A DNA stretch of 64,000 nucleotides from Gigantopelta aegis (taxonomy: Eukaryota; Mollusca; Gastropoda; Neomphalida; Peltospiridae). A program made the translations under genes and the position numbers. The notes below the pieces were generated by a model. The model made no database searches. It was given only the letters and a program-made list of their open reading frames with translations, and was not told where the DNA came from. The first letter of the stretch is position 1, and each line of letters starts with the position of its first letter. Of this stretch, positions 56,601 through 57,637 are shown one piece after another. The stretch spans positions 10,093,429 through 10,157,428 of the forward strand of contig NC_054699.1 of NCBI RefSeq assembly GCF_016097555.1, read 5' to 3'.

Positions 56601-57637
56601 TTCAGCTTAATTTATAATTGTTTTGGGTTTACATTTACCTCTAAAAACCTACATTATATATTGTTGTCATGGCACGTTTAAGAGAAAACAAAATTGTGGG
56701 AAAGAGTTCCGTATTTCCCCCACTATTGGGGTATTGAATTAGTCATATGAACAGAGTATTGCATTAAACACTACAAAAATTACGTAGTGCTAGGCCTGGA
56801 TTTGAACGCCAGACCATCGGGACTGTAGTCGTGCACTGTATCCACTCGACCATGCAGTGGATCAACAAGTGAAACACAATTTTAATACTTATAAATCTCA
56901 TAGGGTGTATGAACCGAAAGTCTACGGAATAAAACGAAGATTTAGTCCCATGATGCCTCATTCTGTCTTCTGTGCTATATTTCTTCCAAAAGCACCATCA
57001 AAAGCACCCTTGTGAAGGAAATTTTACACAGAATAGTCAAAATGTCTAATTTTTCAAAGGCAAAACATAGCGATACTGGATTACGAAATATAAACATTAT
57101 GTTGGTTTTATAGAACAAATTGTTTTAAAAGATATTGTATATAACTATCGCTAATCCTAACCTTAAACTAATTCTAACAAATATTTCTTTAAAATCATTA
57201 TGGGGAAAATAAGGAACTCATGCCCACCCCCAGCCCCTAAGCGTTACAAACTTACGTAATATCTGAAAGGCCCCTAATCCTAAACTTCACTAATTCTAAC
57301 AAATATTGTCGGGGGGGGGGGGGGGGGGGGGGGGTTGGGTTTCGGACGGAAATTTTACCACTAAGGACTTTTTGTACAGAGGGCTGACTATGGGGGCGAG
57401 AAACTGGTAGGAGGGTGTTTTGGCTTGTGTTAAAGTTAAACAGGTGAGTGAGGTGAAGAGAATGTTTGGCATTAGCTCTTTTAATTAAAAACAACATTAT
57501 CAAATTTGAAGAAAACGAAAAACCTTTCCACTAAATAATTGGTGTTCTTTGACAATTGGAATAACGTCCATAAAAGGTACATCACCATCCTTATCTATCA
57601 TTAAACACGATAACACGTGGGTTTTGTAGTCTTCCAT
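917..57637 (-). CDS. PELP1: PELP1/Rix1 homologue, complete gene (18 coding exons, 850 aa)
   Basis: Scaffold of the Rix1 (PELP1-TEX10-WDR18) complex, which acts in the nucleolus and nucleoplasm in ITS2 processing and maturation of pre-60S ribosomes; the vertebrate protein is also a nuclear-receptor co-regulator. I rebuilt the gene from conserved segments in the order of human PELP1: the block with SSIKTRF in human (here [13 protein letters not shown]), FTESWTEQ (human HTESWEQE), LLYEGLET (human LYEGAET), [37 protein letters not shown], and the C-terminal [14 protein letters not shown] (human AMLADFIDCPPDDE). Residues about 1-560 are the helical RIX1/NUC202 region. Residues 427-442 are a Lys-rich likely nuclear localisation signal. 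Residues about 600-832 are low-complexity, with an Asp-rich run at 688-704. An LXXLL-type motif (LEALL) lies near residue 275. Every splice phase matches and the total of 2553 nt divides by three. Exon 1 is the least certain piece. The divergent neighbour starts about 5 kb upstream. Confidence 0.93.
1664..1974 (-). mobile_element. SINE family B
   Basis: Read on the minus strand: a diverged tRNA-like head, the GATGCATATAAAAG core, and the tail holding CCGACGATTAATAAATC and GTCATTAAAC. It lies in intron 17, in sense with PELP1. The stretch 976-1660 shows nothing recognisable. Confidence 0.85.
2950..4600 (+). mobile_element. GC-rich insert bounded by direct repeats
   Basis: Two tandem copies of ATCAAAACTTTAATTTTAA plus about 20 bp (from 2961 and 2999) lie left, and two more diverged copies (from 4533 and about 4571) lie right, of a GC-rich block with one ORF, a 35-base C run (4380-4414) and no introns. 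The arrangement suggests an inserted element of unknown class. Confidence 0.5.
3059..4000 (+). CDS. intronless GC-rich ORF, 313 aa, unrecognised
   Basis: I do not recognise the protein. The first ATG of the ORF is at 3059. Residues 1-45 contain two close Cys and a beta-like hairpin ([17 protein letters not shown]). Residues 49-59 are strongly basic ([11 protein letters not shown]). About 60-190 are Pro-rich and probably disordered. About 195-300 look folded ([20 protein letters not shown], then [14 protein letters not shown]). It runs against PELP1 inside intron 17, is far richer in GC than its surroundings and sits between direct repeats, so it is probably the ORF of a mobile element. A basic middle region fits a nucleic-acid-binding role, but that is only inference. 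Confidence 0.5.
   Translation: MKQDVCACSLELPPHLGGLIASYGVLLEYRVTYTGPRATVTLVYGDPVRKPPRKRGRRKTDAPGTDRGGTKPAVQLPAAAPYVGHPRHRSTPGKPEDPAQPEPTVEPPGADLNQAVMESPPQTPLNSASGTPVMPPPPWKSAAVESQARSVAVAKRKAIASPGDQPVKPGPPTQPPKPVVETEEQWSLKAGKLPTRYSQLVKTNIEDVRSLFTQPKLSAFMPLPASPSEGDFCVHSVTMRDGRGICLTVRRSGSYNQALLLPEMDNPTLHRIIKIVAGKEYRALAKSIAGSTYRPGIPHFDASNSIGQPPSPP
4880..5135 (-). CDS. PELP1: PELP1 exon 17 (residues 747-832)
   Basis: A Ser/Thr/Gln-rich low-complexity segment with no strong alignment to human. It is supported by exact phase agreement (AG+C gives Ser747; phase 0 at the 3' end) and by splice sites TTGTAACCAG and TCG|GTAAGG. Confidence 0.88.
5216..5792. mobile_element. MITE flanked by TTAA
   Basis: Terminal inverted repeats AGGAACATTCCTGAGTTTGC and the complement of GCAAACTCAGGAATGTCCCT, bounded by TTAA at 5212-5215 and 5793-5796. 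TTAA targets are typical of piggyBac-related elements. It carries an inserted repeat at 5391-5563. Confidence 0.8.
5391..5563. mobile_element. repeat inserted in the MITE, with 16-bp target duplication
   Basis: Flanked by AAACTGGATTTTGTCA at 5375-5390 and 5564-5579. The body (CATTAGAAATCATGAATATC onward) recurs at 9064-9230. The A-rich right end and the long duplication suggest a retroposed sequence. Confidence 0.8.
6078..6393 (-). mobile_element. SINE family A
   Basis: On the minus strand it runs from GTAGCCCAGTGGTAAAGC (box A) and GGGATCGATCCCC (box B) to a tail with GTGTTGAGTGCGTTATTAAA. Near full length, in intron 16. Confidence 0.9.
6557..6854 (-). mobile_element. SINE family B
   Basis: It has the same tRNA-like head and ATAAAAG core as family A, but the tail is the B type (CCGATAATTAATATGCTCTAG, ending GTCGTTAAATAAAAC when read on the minus strand). 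The head end lies about 60 bp from the exon 16 donor. Confidence 0.9.
6914..7473 (-). CDS. PELP1: PELP1 exon 16 (residues 561-747), acidic region
   Basis: The longest exon. It opens with [20 protein letters not shown], which matches human VSSFCSEALVTCAALTHPRV, and then enters a low-complexity region. The Asp-rich run (residues about 688-704) is encoded by a GAT trinucleotide run at 7048-7077 and is a likely length polymorphism. Acidic tracts in PELP1 are linked to histone and chromatin contacts. The acceptor ends TTTTAAG and the donor is AAAG|GTACAC. Confidence 0.93.
7520..7855. repeat. repeat with AAGGACCATAACTCT motif
   Basis: Shares CAATACATGTCCCCTACC, a (G)GCCATAACTCT-like motif and ATATCTCATAAGTTCAAGG with 18837-19070, and ends in a GACA simple repeat (7826-7846). 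A common molluscan-type dispersed repeat of unknown class. Confidence 0.65.
8030..8332 (-). mobile_element. SINE family A
   Basis: The tail (AACGACACTCTCAACATAT on the plus strand) is followed by core, box B and box A. The deletion GGTTATATGGTTAAGG removes the usual GCGTCAGACATA. Intron 15. Confidence 0.9.
8660..8819. mobile_element. Tc1/mariner-like MITE, TA target
   Basis: Ends CAGTCACACCTCTCAAAACC and the complement of TTTAGAGGAGTTACACTG, flanked by TA on both sides. Two more copies lie at 45980-46153 and 49630-49795. This one stops 12 bp inside intron 15. Confidence 0.8.
8832..9035 (-). CDS. PELP1: PELP1 exon 15 (residues 493-560)
   Basis: 68 codons in phase 0, between TTTTATTAG and GAG|GTATTT. 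The stretch [19 protein letters not shown] matches human YTSSRCRRELYCLLLALLL. A TA-flanked MITE begins 12 bp past the donor. Confidence 0.95.
9064..9230. repeat. second copy of the 5391-5563 repeat
   Basis: Nearly the same sequence from CATTAGAAATCATGAATAT to AAAACACAAATCA. Inside it AAGTTGTGTTGAGC and CTAACACAACTC form a short inverted repeat. Confidence 0.8.
9481..11007 (-). mobile_element. SINE family A split by a hAT element
   Basis: The tail part is 9481-9536 and the head part 10750-11007. The outer target duplication CAATTGGTTAGAA lies at about 9473-9485 and 11010-11022. Removing the insert restores a continuous SINE. Confidence 0.9.
9537..10749. mobile_element. non-autonomous hAT-type DNA transposon
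   Basis: Terminal inverted repeats CAGACCTGTCAACC at both ends and a perfect 8-bp target duplication GTTATATG (9529-9536, 10750-10757). It is 1213 bp long. The interior is AT-rich with no transposase-like ORF, only short open frames. Confidence 0.9.
11052..11373 (-). mobile_element. SINE family B
   Basis: The B tail (GACATTTCTAGAGCACACTG) leads into the shared core and tRNA-like head ending GGATTACGTCCCGCCC. The stretch 11374-11905 shows no gene or recognised repeat. Confidence 0.88.
11906..11961 (-). CDS. PELP1: PELP1 exon 14 (residues 474-492)
   Basis: A 56-nt exon found by homology: [19 protein letters not shown] stands for human AALRGLSRTILMCGPLIKEE. The acceptor is TCATTTCAG and the donor AAG|GTATGA, and the phase fits exons 13 and 15. 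Confidence 0.92.
12183..14440. mobile_element. repeat-rich block with inverted ends
   Basis: About 70 bp at 12187-12262 (GGGCGTCTTAGCTCAGAACA onward) recurs inverted at 14362-14440. Inside, segments around CGGCTCTGTACAGGACGTTC and TACACGTGTACT recur near 12320-12480, 12545-12600, 12750-12900 and 13995-14060, and a 60-bp unit is doubled at 13090-13210. Probably a decayed DNA transposon; class unknown. Confidence 0.5.
14698..15057. repeat. 21-bp minisatellite beside the exon 13 donor
   Basis: About 17 copies of TGTGATAGTATGACTTTATTG, some shortened by loss of the TTTATTG portion. The array ends 18 bp from exon 13. Confidence 0.9.
15075..15225 (-). CDS. PELP1: PELP1 exon 13 (residues 424-474), nuclear localisation signal
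   Basis: The acceptor ends TTTTTCAG and the donor is ATG|GTAAAT. The segment holds KKRD and a run of five lysines followed by a Gly-rich stretch, the position of the basic KKLKLD region in human PELP1. A 21-bp minisatellite starts about 18 bp beyond the donor. Confidence 0.93.
15479..15617 (-). CDS. PELP1: PELP1 exon 12 (residues 377-423)
   Basis: The acceptor ends AATTTTTCAG and the donor is [28 protein letters not shown] matches human VRTKVYAILELWVQVCGAS. An (ATTC)n SINE tail abuts the pyrimidine tract. Confidence 0.95.
15631..15790 (-). mobile_element. SINE family C fragment with (ATTC)n tail
   Basis: On the plus strand it begins (GAAT)n then GTTTAACGACACCCCAGCAC. The same element occurs at 40684-41145. 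Its tail lies about 13 bp upstream of the exon 12 acceptor. Confidence 0.75.
15990..16897. repeat. intron 11 part with dispersed repeat pieces
   Basis: No gene. The stretch near 16262-16345 (TGTATACAGTGCATTCCCCA) and 16660-16870 share sequence with 47486-47737. The CCCACTCAA...TTAATCCA piece at 15310-15400 is a third fragment. Confidence 0.55.
16898..17043. mobile_element. hairpin MITE, about 145 bp
   Basis: Almost the whole length is one inverted repeat: GAGTCGTACTGAGTTTATGA on the left pairs with TCATAAAATCAGTACGATTC on the right, with a small GCTCTCGCTCGGGT apex. Confidence 0.8.
17311..17421 (-). CDS. PELP1: PELP1 exon 11 (residues 340-377)
   Basis: The acceptor ends TTTTTCTTGCAG and the donor is [29 protein letters not shown] corresponds to human FGILIGRLLPQVLNSWS. 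It has one leading and two trailing split-codon bases. Confidence 0.93.
17461..17748 (-). mobile_element. SINE family B
   Basis: The tail end (TTGATTAATTAATCATCGGC) lies 40 bp upstream of the exon 11 acceptor. The head ends with box A TAGCCCAGTGGTAAAGC on the minus strand. Confidence 0.9.
17917..18294 (-). mobile_element. SINE A-prime: family A tail with a different tRNA head
   Basis: The A-type tail is followed by CCATGGCCTTTGTTGAACC and a head whose minus-strand ends are GGCGTCGTGGTTAGGCCATC (box A) and GGGTTCGGATCC (box B), unrelated to the standard head. A sister copy lies at 42548-42936. Confidence 0.88.
18355..18681 (-). mobile_element. SINE family A
   Basis: Complete tail, core and head; box A is weakened (TAGCTCAGTGATACAGC). 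It lies next to the A-prime copy. Confidence 0.9.
19718..20640. repeat. 73-bp tandem pair and two related dispersed pieces
   Basis: TAATATGTACATATTGGTCG with about 50 further bases occurs twice (about 19718-19863). Segments at 19950-20030 and 20200-20285 share a TCATATACCAC...CATCCCG motif and are two copies of one unclassified repeat. The rest of 19300-20640 shows nothing clear. Confidence 0.55.
20650..21760. repeat. unclassified dispersed repeat and plain intron
   Basis: It starts TAAAGGTAGGGTCAACTCAA, a sequence I associate with a frequent molluscan interspersed element. I could not find its other end. No coding region is supported here. Confidence 0.4.
21988..22432. mobile_element. TTAA-flanked MITE with triplicated end
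   Basis: TTAA at 21984-21987 and 22433-22436. The left end is AGGGACATACCCTAGTTTTT. The right end segment (AACTTAGTGTTAATGTTCAC onward, about 60 bp) is repeated three times, each ending GGGTCTGTCCCTTTAA. An inverted copy lies at 23335-23756. Confidence 0.85.
22618..23263 (-). mobile_element. SINE family B split by a family A SINE
   Basis: The B tail (22618-22660) and the B body and head (22982-23263) flank a complete A copy. Confidence 0.88.
22661..22981 (-). mobile_element. SINE family A nested in SINE B
   Basis: The target duplication AGAACACATAG / AGAGCACATAG comes from the B tail. It begins with an (AAGG)n tail on the plus strand and ends CTACGTCTCGCCCC. Confidence 0.88.
23335..23756. 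mobile_element. TTAA-flanked MITE, inverted copy
   Basis: The same family as 21988-22432 in opposite orientation, with the end segment repeated twice instead of three times. Bounded by TTAA at 23331-23334 and 23757-23760, nine bases from exon 10. Confidence 0.85.
23770..23864 (-). CDS. PELP1: PELP1 exon 10 (residues 309-340)
   Basis: The acceptor ends TTTCCAG and the donor is [30 protein letters not shown] corresponds to human LRLLLLPSIHLEALDLLSAL. A tandem array resembling its own acceptor tract begins next to the exon. A TTAA-flanked MITE ends 9 bp beyond the TTAA-donor interval on the other side. Confidence 0.92.
23871..24575. repeat. 19-bp minisatellite next to the exon 10 acceptor
   Basis: About 35 diverged copies of CAGTTTTAAAGAGTAAAGT. 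The first units merge with the pyrimidine tract (minus strand GACTTTTCTCTTTCCAG), so the array looks grown from the splice acceptor. Confidence 0.85.
24575..24838 (-). mobile_element. SINE family B
   Basis: Starts ACCACTAGAACACATTGATT in the last minisatellite unit. Part of the GTCAAACATTTGG tail is deleted. The stretch 24839-25995 holds no recognised gene or repeat. Confidence 0.85.
26000..26706. repeat. 57-bp minisatellite
   Basis: About 12 copies, each with CCAAATACCTACGTACTGTT, AAAGTTAAAAGACCTGGGG and TTTTTCACTGGCCTT. The copies are very alike, so the array is young. It lies in intron 9. Confidence 0.92.
26957..27265 (-). mobile_element. SINE family A
   Basis: It has a full tail and core. 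The head is damaged: box A ends TTTACCACTCGTCTAAAAT instead of CACTGGGCTACG. Confidence 0.88.
27430..27692 (+). mobile_element. SINE family A, opposite orientation
   Basis: Lacks most of the tRNA head (starts near AAACCCATTGGGCTATTTCT) and ends TTAAATAAAACATTTCTTTC on the plus strand. One of only two A/B copies antisense to PELP1. Confidence 0.88.
27693..29310 (-). pseudogene. broken GC-rich ORF with coding repeats, unrecognised
   Basis: On the minus strand a Pro/Arg/Lys-rich frame (repeat [20 protein letters not shown]) is followed downstream by a segment [20 protein letters not shown], then [14 protein letters not shown]. It is broken and ends against a SINE. Composition and layout (basic, Pro-rich part, then a compact C-terminal segment) resemble the ORF at 3059-4000, so both may come from one kind of mobile element. 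It is treated as a fossil; the family is unknown. Confidence 0.45.
28110..29290. repeat. 87-bp GC-rich minisatellite (29 codons)
   Basis: About 13 units with CATGCTTCCTGGGGGCTGGC, AGAAGGGACCACCGGTGG and CCACCAATTTTGATCCCACC. The units at the right end are the most alike and the left ones more diverged. Confidence 0.92.
29560..29850 (-). mobile_element. Penelope-type element fragment
   Basis: Collinear with 35285-35570: CTATGAATATTA, CAATCATCAGTTACAATTGG, GACATAATTTTTA, ACTCAAGGTTAAAAATAT, GAAGTGTATTGTTAC. The link to Penelope comes from the coding region joined to the second copy. The stretch 29311-29560 holds nothing else clear. Confidence 0.65.
29856..30770. repeat. hexamer-based satellite (ACATAT/ACAGCT/CCAGCT/ACATCT)
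   Basis: About 915 bp made almost only of four 6-mers in a non-periodic order on an unbroken 6-bp grid. Because six is a multiple of three and no unit makes a stop in most frames, long frames of Tyr/Thr/Ala or Val/Tyr/Ala appear; they are not genes. It continues the AT tract at the end of the Penelope fragment. Confidence 0.92.
30846..31138 (+). mobile_element. LINE 3' end fragment
   Basis: Two overlapping frames give [16 protein letters not shown], then [16 protein letters not shown], then [10 protein letters not shown]. This is the RxRWxGHVxRM...GKRxRGRPxxTWRR signature found after the reverse transcriptase in RTE-like and related LINEs. One frameshift lies between the frames, near 30985-31010, and the 5' part is missing. 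The stretch 31140-31415 shows nothing recognisable. Confidence 0.75.
31431..31746 (-). mobile_element. SINE family A, 5' end expanded into a VNTR
   Basis: A full A copy. The target duplication TTTTATACATGTTGA is at 31416-31430 on the tail side, but its partner lies at 33856-33870, beyond the 38-bp array that grew from the tRNA-head end. Confidence 0.9.
31747..33855. repeat. 38-bp VNTR derived from the SINE 5' end
   Basis: About 55 units of CTGTACCTGTATGTCCCAAC plus CCTTTGTCACTGGGCTAC. The second half is the SINE box A region and TGTCCCAACCC is close to its GTCCCGCCCC end. Left units carry TTTGTCAC; units from about 33240 carry the ancestral TTTATCAC and mostly GTGTACC. As 38 is not a multiple of three, one 38-residue peptide repeats in all three plus frames; the 650-725 aa frames are artefacts. 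Confidence 0.93.
33873..34205. repeat. 83-bp tandem repeat, about four copies
   Basis: Units contain TCATGTTGTTAATTAATAAC, CCATATTGCCAGCGTTTAA and CAGCAATCATGACCAGTTTA, with nearly no changes between copies. Confidence 0.92.
34450..34770. repeat. dispersed repeat, inverted relative to 48409-48760
   Basis: Shares CACGAGATGAGATATAAATC, AACACATTTTAGAGTGAAA and CAGTGA...ATAACACTTT pieces with the second copy in reverse orientation. The neighbourhoods 34206-34450 and 34770-35010 hold no recognised feature. Confidence 0.7.
35010..35570 (-). mobile_element. Penelope-like element with GIY-YIG fragment
   Basis: A 116-aa minus-strand frame ends [13 protein letters not shown], then [20 protein letters not shown]. 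The YLITC-x2-C-x3-QYVG pattern is the start of the GIY-YIG endonuclease of Penelope-like retroelements. The 5' side (35285-35570) matches 29560-29850 and runs into a (TA)n tract, as that copy does. Confidence 0.75.
35630..35872. mobile_element. partial copy of the 23335-23756 MITE
   Basis: Shares CTTCTCAGACG, GAAAAATGCATTTTGTGGTA, ACACTTCGAATGTA and ATGGATAATCTAAACAATAA. It lacks the duplicated end. The stretch 35873-36207 shows nothing recognisable. Confidence 0.75.
36208..36719 (-). mobile_element. SINE family B with internal 34-bp array
   Basis: A full B copy in which ATTAATCATTGGCTACTGCA plus TGTCAAACATTTAT, a piece of the tail, is repeated about seven times (36250-36485). Confidence 0.9.
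36761..36848 (-). CDS. PELP1: PELP1 exon 9 (residues 279-308)
   Basis: The acceptor ends CTCTTTACAG and the donor is ATG|GTGAGT. The peptide [20 protein letters not shown] matches human VPVQEILDFICRTLSVSSKN. The next exon lies about 12.9 kb away, across the largest intron. Confidence 0.96.
36967..37243. repeat. 38-bp minisatellite in intron 8
   Basis: Seven nearly identical units with CTGAGGTGTTAGGTTTACTC and CATTCAATTTCTATGTCT, about 120 bp from the exon 9 acceptor. The stretch 37244-37754 is AT-rich intron. Confidence 0.92.
37755..37878 (-). CDS. PELP1: PELP1 exon 8 (residues 238-279)
   Basis: It opens with GT completing Gly238 and ends with AG of Ser279; the donor is [23 protein letters not shown] corresponds to human QRFSGLARCLGLML and carries an LXXLL-type motif. 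The pyrimidine tract of its acceptor is the (CTTT)n end of a SINE that stops 11 bp upstream. Confidence 0.92.
37889..38221 (-). mobile_element. SINE family A abutting the exon 8 acceptor
   Basis: On the minus strand the SINE ends TTTCTTTCTTTCT and the next bases ATGGTACAG are the 3' splice site. Confidence 0.9.
38330..39530. repeat. 20-bp minisatellite with higher-order units
   Basis: Built from TTGACAATAACCTCATCTGT and the variants AGCCTCACATGTCCAATGAT and AGCCTCACCTGACAATAACC. Groups of two to eight basic units are separated by the variant pair. On the minus strand several units read CAGGTGAGG, identical to the exon 7 donor. Confidence 0.92.
39589..40460 (-). repeat. six partial copies of exon 7 with its splice donor
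   Basis: Copies at about 39589-39645, 39694-39765, 39793-39862, 39911-39990, 40070-40128 and 40381-40460 resemble the true segment 40517-40585 (CTAAACCTTCGTACAGTAGG, TCTAGTGCCTGGTTGAGACC). Most keep CCTCACCTG, the complement of CAG|GTGAGG. Similarity is highest next to the exon. Confidence 0.9.
40523..40673 (-). CDS. PELP1: PELP1 exon 7 (residues 188-238)
   Basis: The acceptor ends TTGTTTCAG and the donor is [18 protein letters not shown] and [11 protein letters not shown] match human HTESWEQE and LGALYEGAET. The 3' half of this exon with its donor is duplicated at least six times in the next intron (39589-40460), with loss of identity away from the exon. A SINE tail begins 11 bp upstream of the acceptor. 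Confidence 0.96.
40684..41145 (-). mobile_element. SINE family C interrupted by SINE A
   Basis: Left part (GAATGAATGATGTTTAACGA, ACACCAGAGCACAAACTATGG) and right part (41046-41145) match 15631-15790. The duplicated AACTATGG marks the target site of the nested SINE. Confidence 0.8.
40730..41045 (-). mobile_element. SINE family A nested in SINE C
   Basis: A complete copy with a small deletion (CGCCACTACTC instead of CGCCACTTCATGGGCTACTC) and head ending GGGCTATATCCTGCCC. Confidence 0.9.
41324..41575 (-). mobile_element. SINE family B, 5'-truncated
   Basis: Tail and core are present, but the tRNA-like head stops near GGGCCCACAGATGGG. TATATTTTAAAA flanks both sides (about 41309 and 41573), so the truncation happened during insertion. 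The stretch 41146-41323 holds nothing clear. Confidence 0.85.
41618..41948 (-). mobile_element. SINE family A
   Basis: A complete copy with good boxes A and B on the minus strand. The following 41949-42290 shows no recognised feature. Confidence 0.92.
42285..42420 (-). repeat. 3' end of a retroposon with (CTGAA)n-like tail
   Basis: (CTGAA)n followed by GTTTATTTACACTCAGGCCG; on the minus strand this reads CGGCCTGAGTGTAAATAAAC, then a short tandem tail, the form of a SINE or LINE 3' end. Confidence 0.55.
42548..42936 (-). mobile_element. SINE A-prime, second copy
   Basis: The target duplication TTTGACTAACAGAAAG occurs on both sides. Head box A is GTCATGGTTAGGCCATCGG and box B GGGTTCGGATCC on the minus strand. 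Confidence 0.92.
43000..44116. mobile_element. hAT-like DNA transposon remnant
   Basis: Ends CAGTGTTCTCGCTG and its complement CAGCGAGAACACTG, followed inward by CACCCTCCTTTC-like and CGCCCTCCTTTAATTTTC segments. The flanks TGTAAATA and AAATATAT are not a clear 8-bp duplication. No transposase frame is seen. Confidence 0.7.
44471..44524 (-). CDS. PELP1: PELP1 exon 6 (residues 170-187)
   Basis: A short 18-codon exon between TTTTTAG and CAG|GTAAGC, phase 0 on both sides. [18 protein letters not shown] takes the place of human GKLASFFLSRVDALSPQLQ. Confidence 0.93.
45160..45382. repeat. dispersed repeat, copy 2 (see 420-672)
   Basis: Contains GCAGCAAATAAACATGACTG, AGCAGATAATGTACACCAGG, GCAATTTATATCT and TTTTAGCCCTGA. 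The stretch 44525-45160 is intron 5 with a GT run (44813-44840) and nothing else clear. Confidence 0.7.
45515..45725. repeat. dispersed repeat, copy 1 of a pair with 62035-62270
   Basis: Shares GAGAATTGAAA, ATAAACCATTTAT, GCAAATTCA-like and CTCGCAATTTACAGAG/CTCACAATTTTCAGAG blocks with the second copy. It ends 40 bp from the exon 5 donor. Confidence 0.7.
45765..45836 (-). CDS. PELP1: PELP1 exon 5 (residues 146-169)
   Basis: The acceptor ends TTGTTACAG and the donor is AAG|GTGAGT, phase 0 at both ends. [20 protein letters not shown] matches human EQSALEGMKACMTYFPRACG closely. It is 24 codons long. Confidence 0.96.
45903..46386 (-). mobile_element. SINE family A with nested MITE
   Basis: The target duplication TACATCAGTTCA occurs at both ends. 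The SINE body is broken once, at 45980, by a TA-flanked MITE. Confidence 0.88.
45980..46153. mobile_element. Tc1/mariner-like MITE in a SINE
   Basis: CAGTGAAACCTCTCAAAAAC to the complement of GGAGTTTCACTG, with TA on both sides. Its removal rejoins ATACA...TA to GTTACGGACC of the SINE. Confidence 0.85.
46447..46888. mobile_element. hAT-like MITE rich in AAAGACTTTT
   Basis: Ends CAGGGTTCATAGCC and the complement of GACCACTACAAACCCTG, with repeated TTCAAAGACTTT inside near both ends. ATATT is repeated at the borders. Confidence 0.7.
46967..47297 (+). mobile_element. SINE family A nested in SINE B, opposite orientation
   Basis: Starts GGGCGGGACGTAGCCCAGTG with intact box A and box B (GGAATCGATCCCC). 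CATCCCACAGACAG lies on both sides as the target duplication. Confidence 0.92.
47486..47737. mobile_element. MITE with TAACCTTCTGA ends
   Basis: The left end TAACCTTCTGAATACTG pairs with the right end CAGTAATCAGAAGGTTA. Internal sequence is shared with 16262-16870. Confidence 0.7.
47817..48133 (-). mobile_element. SINE family B near the exon 4 donor
   Basis: A complete B copy. Its head ends 39 bp from exon 4. Confidence 0.9.
48172..48321 (-). CDS. PELP1: PELP1 exon 4 (residues 96-145)
   Basis: The acceptor ends TTTACAG and the donor is AAT|GTGAGT, with phase 0 at both ends. The segment [20 protein letters not shown] matches human LFRDISMNHLPGLLTSLLG. It is exactly 50 codons long. Confidence 0.95.
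48409..48990. repeat. two dispersed repeats
   Basis: 48409-48760 is the inverted partner of 34450-34770. 48835-48990 (TTGCCAAATTCGCCAACTGT) resembles 61310-61450. Confidence 0.65.
49296..49410. repeat. imperfect inverted repeat
   Basis: TACTCTGACTGTAAGAGAGC on the left pairs with GCTCTCGACTCACAGTCAGA on the right, with a loop around CATTTGCACGGAGGG; likely a small MITE. GTCAGAGAGCTAGACAGAC at 60510 is related. The stretch 48991-49295 shows only GT-rich simple sequence. Confidence 0.6.
49429..49534 (-). CDS. PELP1: PELP1 exon 3 (residues 60-95)
   Basis: The acceptor is TTTTTTCTCAG and the donor CAG|GTAGGT. The peptide [19 protein letters not shown] aligns with human FEGLCLLSLLVGESPTELF, the start of the RIX1 region. 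A SINE tail begins about 36 bp upstream of the acceptor. Confidence 0.93.
49570..49835 (-). mobile_element. SINE family A, truncated, with nested MITE
   Basis: Only the tail and AAGGACATATG-like parts remain. The MITE occupies 49630-49795. The tail begins 36 bp upstream of the exon 3 acceptor. Confidence 0.75.
49630..49795. mobile_element. Tc1/mariner-like MITE, third copy
   Basis: CAGTCAAACGTCTCAAAATT to the complement of GGGGTTAATGTCACTG, flanked by TA. Confidence 0.82.
49976..50041 (-). mobile_element. SINE family A tail fragment
   Basis: TTTATTTAACAATGCTCTCA then ACAGTTATGGCATCAGACATG; the rest is missing. Confidence 0.75.
50168..50494 (-). mobile_element. SINE family A
   Basis: A complete copy just past the exon 2 donor side, with both boxes intact on the minus strand. 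Confidence 0.92.
50539..50603 (-). CDS. PELP1: PELP1 exon 2 (residues 39-60), GC donor
   Basis: The acceptor is a clean pyrimidine tract ending CTCTCTAG. The exon reads [20 protein letters not shown] and stops after AAAAGCAG. The following intron bases are GCAAGT, the usual consensus of GC-AG introns, and no GT lies nearby. The split codon AG+A gives Arg60, in line with the human SSIKTRF. Confidence 0.85.
50774..51026 (+). mobile_element. tRNA SINE with the A-prime head and another body
   Basis: The head ACCGGCTTCGGTGGTGTCAT, GGTTAAGCCATTGG is that of SINE A-prime; the rest (GTCCTGGACAGACAGCCCAG, GCTTGAACCTCAATTGGATA) is unrelated to families A and B. The target duplication ATCAAGGTTTATA flanks it. 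Confidence 0.88.
51250..51545 (-). mobile_element. SINE family B inside the LINE
   Basis: CAGTTGCAAC is duplicated on both sides; this is the LINE codon run Val-Gln-Leu-Gln-Leu. Confidence 0.9.
51558..54628. repeat. 41-bp VNTR grown from LINE coding sequence
   Basis: About 75 units of CAATAATAACGCTATATCAC, CTGCTCATTGCCACCGAGTGT. The outermost units keep AAGTATCAAT or AAGTACCAAT and TATAGCACC, as in the LINE codons [13 protein letters not shown]; inner units share TATATCACC. Several units are shortened (TTGCGAGTG, TTGAGTG). Confidence 0.95.
55386..55975. mobile_element. foldback element, about 590 bp
   Basis: Inverted arms of about 250 bp: AAGTCTGAACCAAATTGTTA on the left and its near-complement on the right, continuing through TTCAAGAGGGGTGG / CCACCCCTCTTGAA. 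The target is TA. The short centre has GATGACGTCAT-like sequence. Confidence 0.85.
55985..57274. mobile_element. Harbinger-like DNA transposon remnant
   Basis: Ends GGGGCCGTTCAAATATTACG and the complement of GTAATATCTGAAAGGCCCC, flanked by TAA on both sides (55982-55984, 57275-57277), as for PIF/Harbinger targets. Inside is copy 2 of the neighbouring repeat. No transposase frame. Confidence 0.75.
56745..57195. mobile_element. tRNA-containing element, copy 2
   Basis: Shares GAATAGTCAAAATGTCTAAT, TATAAACATTATGTTG and ATTGTATATAACTA with copy 1. The tRNA-like part is at about 56785-56860. Confidence 0.75.
57311..57334. repeat. 24-base G run
   Basis: A homopolymer G tract 190 bp from exon 1. 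Its length should be treated as uncertain in any assembly. Confidence 0.8.
57524..57637 (-). CDS. PELP1: PELP1 exon 1 (residues 1-38)
   Basis: The ATG at 57637-57635 follows the context ATAAAC and opens a frame beginning [18 protein letters not shown]. The exon ends at AAG before GT in phase 0, which is the phase needed by exon 2. The donor (AAG, then GTTTTT) is weak beyond the first two bases. The join [13 protein letters not shown] resembles the human stretch GAQNLSALGALV just before SSIKTRF. An upstream non-coding exon cannot be excluded. Confidence 0.7.

Larger units (their letters stand above)
54975..57310. mobile_element. dispersed element with tRNA-like part, copy 1, carrying two insertions
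   Basis: 54975-55385 plus 55976-55984 plus 57278-57310 match copy 2 (56745-57195). On the minus strand 55085-55013 is tRNA-like: CTGAGTGGTTACAGTGC (box A) and GGAGTTCGAATCC (box B). The body lies on the 5' side of that part, so it is not an ordinary SINE. The stretch 54781-54975 shows nothing clear. Confidence 0.7.
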